Shown here: positions 61,598-64,000 of the stretch, piece by piece | How the letters are laid out: each line of letters begins with the position of its first letter | Numbering within the stretch: the stretch's first letter is position 1 | NCBI GenBank assembly: GCA_963969595.1 | Contig: OZ018417.1 | Span: forward strand, 6,450,501-6,514,500 | DNA: 64,000 bases | Source of the DNA: Neckera pumila | Lineage: Eukaryota; Streptophyta; Bryopsida; Hypnales; Neckeraceae | Direction of reading: 5' to 3' | Notes under the pieces: model-generated | The model's database searches: none | What the model was told of the DNA's origin: nothing | The model's input: only the letters and a program-made list of their open reading frames with translations | Translations under genes and position numbers: made by a program

Positions 61598-62741
61598 AAT
61601 GTTTGTACATACAATAGAGGAAGATCAAAAAACGTAAACAAGCTTCAACTTGAGTTGACTTGAACAAATTATACAAAACGAGTACTCACAGAGAAACATC
61701 CATTTAAGAAAATTCAAGTGGTCTCAGGAACAAAACCTTAACAGTATAAGAGGACTAGAATCTATGTCATTTTGGACAGTCAAGTCATATCAAGATGGTC
61801 AATTCGATACGAGTTGAACTGGACTATACATATGCTCTCAGACAAAATAAAACAATCAATTGAAATAATAATCGTCGGTAATAATTCAAGTTGAATCAAA
61901 TTAAAAGAATGAATTACAAGAAGTCAACTGAGCCAATGAGCATCTAATTCAACTTGTATCAAGTTGAAATAATAATCTAGAAAACTGGCACCACAGAATA
62001 GAAGATAGGGTTATATTGACATCAGATATCTGGATTAATGAGAGTGCCACAGATCCTTCACCAGAGGATTCAACTCAACTCGAATTGAAGAGGTTGTGGA
62101 AAACTGGCACCTTAGAACAGAAGATAGGGTTCTATTGAAATCAGATATCTGGATTATTGAGATTGAAACAGATCCGTCACCAGAGGATTCAACTTGACTC
62201 AAGTTGAAGAGGTTGTGGCATCTGTAGGTCTAAAATTGTTTCTCACGCAGATACACACGTCGGTACGAGTTCATGCAGATAATTTCTGTATGGAAACCTG
62301 TGTAGAATTTACCTTTGACTTCAACTTGAATCGAGTTGAAGCCCTGAAACTATTCATCAGTTGCTCCCTTATGAGTATTCAACTCGGCTTGAGTTAAAGT
62401 AACCATTTCATTGTTCATATATCTCATTCATCTCTGTTACTTTTAAGTCAAATTGAGTTGCTTATTTATCCAAAGGTACATATGTAGAACATTCCGGAAT
62501 TTTCGGCGTAAAAATCGGGAGCTTTTGCCTGTGTTTCCATTCCCACAATCAAAAAATGCTACAGGTACTAAATCATATGGGAGTCAAAATTTTGAAATTG
62601 ACAATATAAAGAACACCCAACACTATAAAAAAATGCGATTGAACATTCACTGGAAATTGTCCAGAACATATCATAAATGAAACTATGAGTTCTGCGGAAG
62701 GGATGGACAACACTCTAATACACCAATAGTAAAGCCAGTTA
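61598..62741. repeat. Cluster of about eight 21-bp palindromes
   Basis: Copies of the consensus TTCAACTTGA-n-TCAAGTTGAA, more or less degenerate, lie near 61643-61663, 61799-61819, 61881-61900, 61948-61968, 62069-62089, 62189-62209, 62320-62340 and 62379-62399. The copy at 62189 is a perfect 10+1+10 palindrome. Two copies lie in a tandemly duplicated 119-bp unit (61980-62098 and 62099-62217). The cluster is immediately upstream of the start of the DUF7869-type pseudogene. Confidence 0.75.
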
Positions 62742-63463
62742 GGGTGATTGCAAGAAAGACTTGTCGATTTTGTTGCGTTTGGCTGATTTTTTCGGGAGTA
62801 CTTTAAAATTAGAAAACTAATATTTAAAAAATTCAAAAAATAAGACTAATGTATACACCTTTAAGACAAAGGTTCCTAGAGAAGGAATTTCATAGGATAA
62901 TTCTCTAAGTAGGAGAACTTGAAAAGTGCTAAGTCACAAGAAAATACATACCTTCATGTTTTAATTAGGAAAAAATACTAAAAATAAGTAAATACACAAA
63001 ATCAAAACTAGCCATTTGCAACAGCTCTATGGAGATGGTTATTCACCAAAAAAACCACCAAAATAATGCTTTATGTATTTTGAAATGCAAGCAAAAAGAA
63101 GCTCACTTTGTAGACTTCTATATTACACAAAATTAACTTTTTTAAAAATCCCTCTACTGGAGAGCTAGAAGTCTACTAGAAGACCATCTCATCCAAATTT
63201 CAGCTCAAAATCATTAAAAAGAGGTACTCCATAGTACTAAAAACCCCTAAACTGTAAAGTGTGACATTCAATCAGGGTCTATTTTTGGATAACAAGCTAT
63301 TTTCAGAAATTAGGAAAAAATTAGGAAAGGTGTATGACAATCATGAGTACCTTTCCTATAAATCTTGATTCATTTGGAGCTAAAAAACAAAAATTATAGC
63401 CAAAAAACAAATCAGCAGACATGGTGTGACATAAAATAGGATAGGTCTTTCTTGCAATCACCC
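62742..63463. mobile_element. 722-bp element with perfect 19-bp terminal inverted repeats
   Basis: The left end GGGTGATTGCAAGAAAGAC (62742-62760) is exactly inverted at 63445-63463. The interior is A+T-rich with no transposase. Target duplication is not evident. The frame at 63412-63606 spans the right end and is not called. Confidence 0.72.
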
Positions 63464-64000
63464 GTCAAAGCTATGCAGAACATGCAATTGCTGTGATTAT
63501 GCGTCTTCATATAAATAGTGCCTTCCAAAGAGTAGACGACCATAGGAGCAACGTAAATCACAAAATCGCTACGTTCGGATATCAAACTCCTGTACTTTAA
63601 GGACAACTACTCAAATAACATCAACTTCACAAAAGAGAACAGCCCACTGAATGCAAGCGCAAGATTGCATCGATAGAATGGCGCACAAGTAAAACACGGA
63701 GTGTGTCGTAGGCGCAATCTAGGCGTAAGTATCTTTAACACAAACTGTGCTAAGACAACACAAAATATTGTCTCAGGGAATTTTAGGTGTTATTGTAAAC
63801 TAAGGATGTTCGAGTATCTTCTCCAAAACAAACCCCCAAGCAATCCGTAACTCAAATCTTTTACTCTCTCTTTCCAGATAATACTATTTTCTGGAATCCA
63901 ATCCGGATCCATCCTTCTCTGAAATCCGGATACTTTCAATCAAAACTTTGGTTTTCTATACCCCTGTTTTACCTTCAGGGGGTCCACTGTTGATCTTCTA
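63464..64000. other. Right-end intergenic DNA
   Basis: No gene or repeat is recognised up to the window edge. A gene may begin beyond it. Confidence 0.4.

Overview
The window looks like nuclear DNA of a land plant, most likely a seed-free lineage (bryophyte, lycophyte or fern); this is inference. All five recognisable genes are plant orthologues, four of them with GT-AG introns or single plant-type exons. A family 78 alpha-L-rhamnosidase and a decayed DUF7869-type element fit a seed-free plant better than a flowering plant. Gene islands are clearly richer in G+C than the surrounding A+T-rich DNA, which is packed with transposable-element remains. The species cannot be fixed from the sequence alone.

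Genes, left to right: a single-exon plastid-type tRNA(Ile)-lysidine synthetase (RSY3/TilS-like, minus, 3527-4885); a five-exon GT47 exostosin-family arabinosyltransferase of the ARAD type (minus, 15658-18202, 456 aa); a five-exon casein kinase 2 beta subunit (plus, 26942-29177, 296 aa); a two-exon alpha-L-rhamnosidase (plus, 40078-42907, 799 aa); and a six-exon UBC19/20 (UBE2C-class) ubiquitin-conjugating enzyme (minus, 44500-46829, 184 aa). For every spliced gene the joined exons stay in frame from start to stop. The genes are ordinary, independent housekeeping or cell-wall genes and do not form a pathway together.

Repeats: the main discovery is a family of about 0.9-kb non-coding elements, seven copies here (1060, 8207, 11754, 13665, 35097, 47646, 51633). 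Each begins CCCCTAAA and ends with the inverse, and most sit between TTAA tetranucleotides, the signature of piggyBac-like TTAA-specific transposons. Two of them lie at the same TTAA inside two copies of a second, smaller TTAA-bounded element, and one holds a nested pogo/Emigrant-like element. Other repeats include two Stowaway-like MITEs (one 22 bp from a splice donor), several other inverted-repeat elements and fold-backs, a rearranged Ty3/gypsy remnant and a LINE remnant.

The right end (54.6-61.6 kb) holds two long decayed minus-strand reading frames. One is a DUF7869-type element protein broken by stops and frameshifts. Just upstream of its start lies a cluster of about eight copies of a roughly 21-bp palindrome. 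A 200-base assembly gap lies at 12354-12553. No RNA genes or CRISPR arrays were seen.
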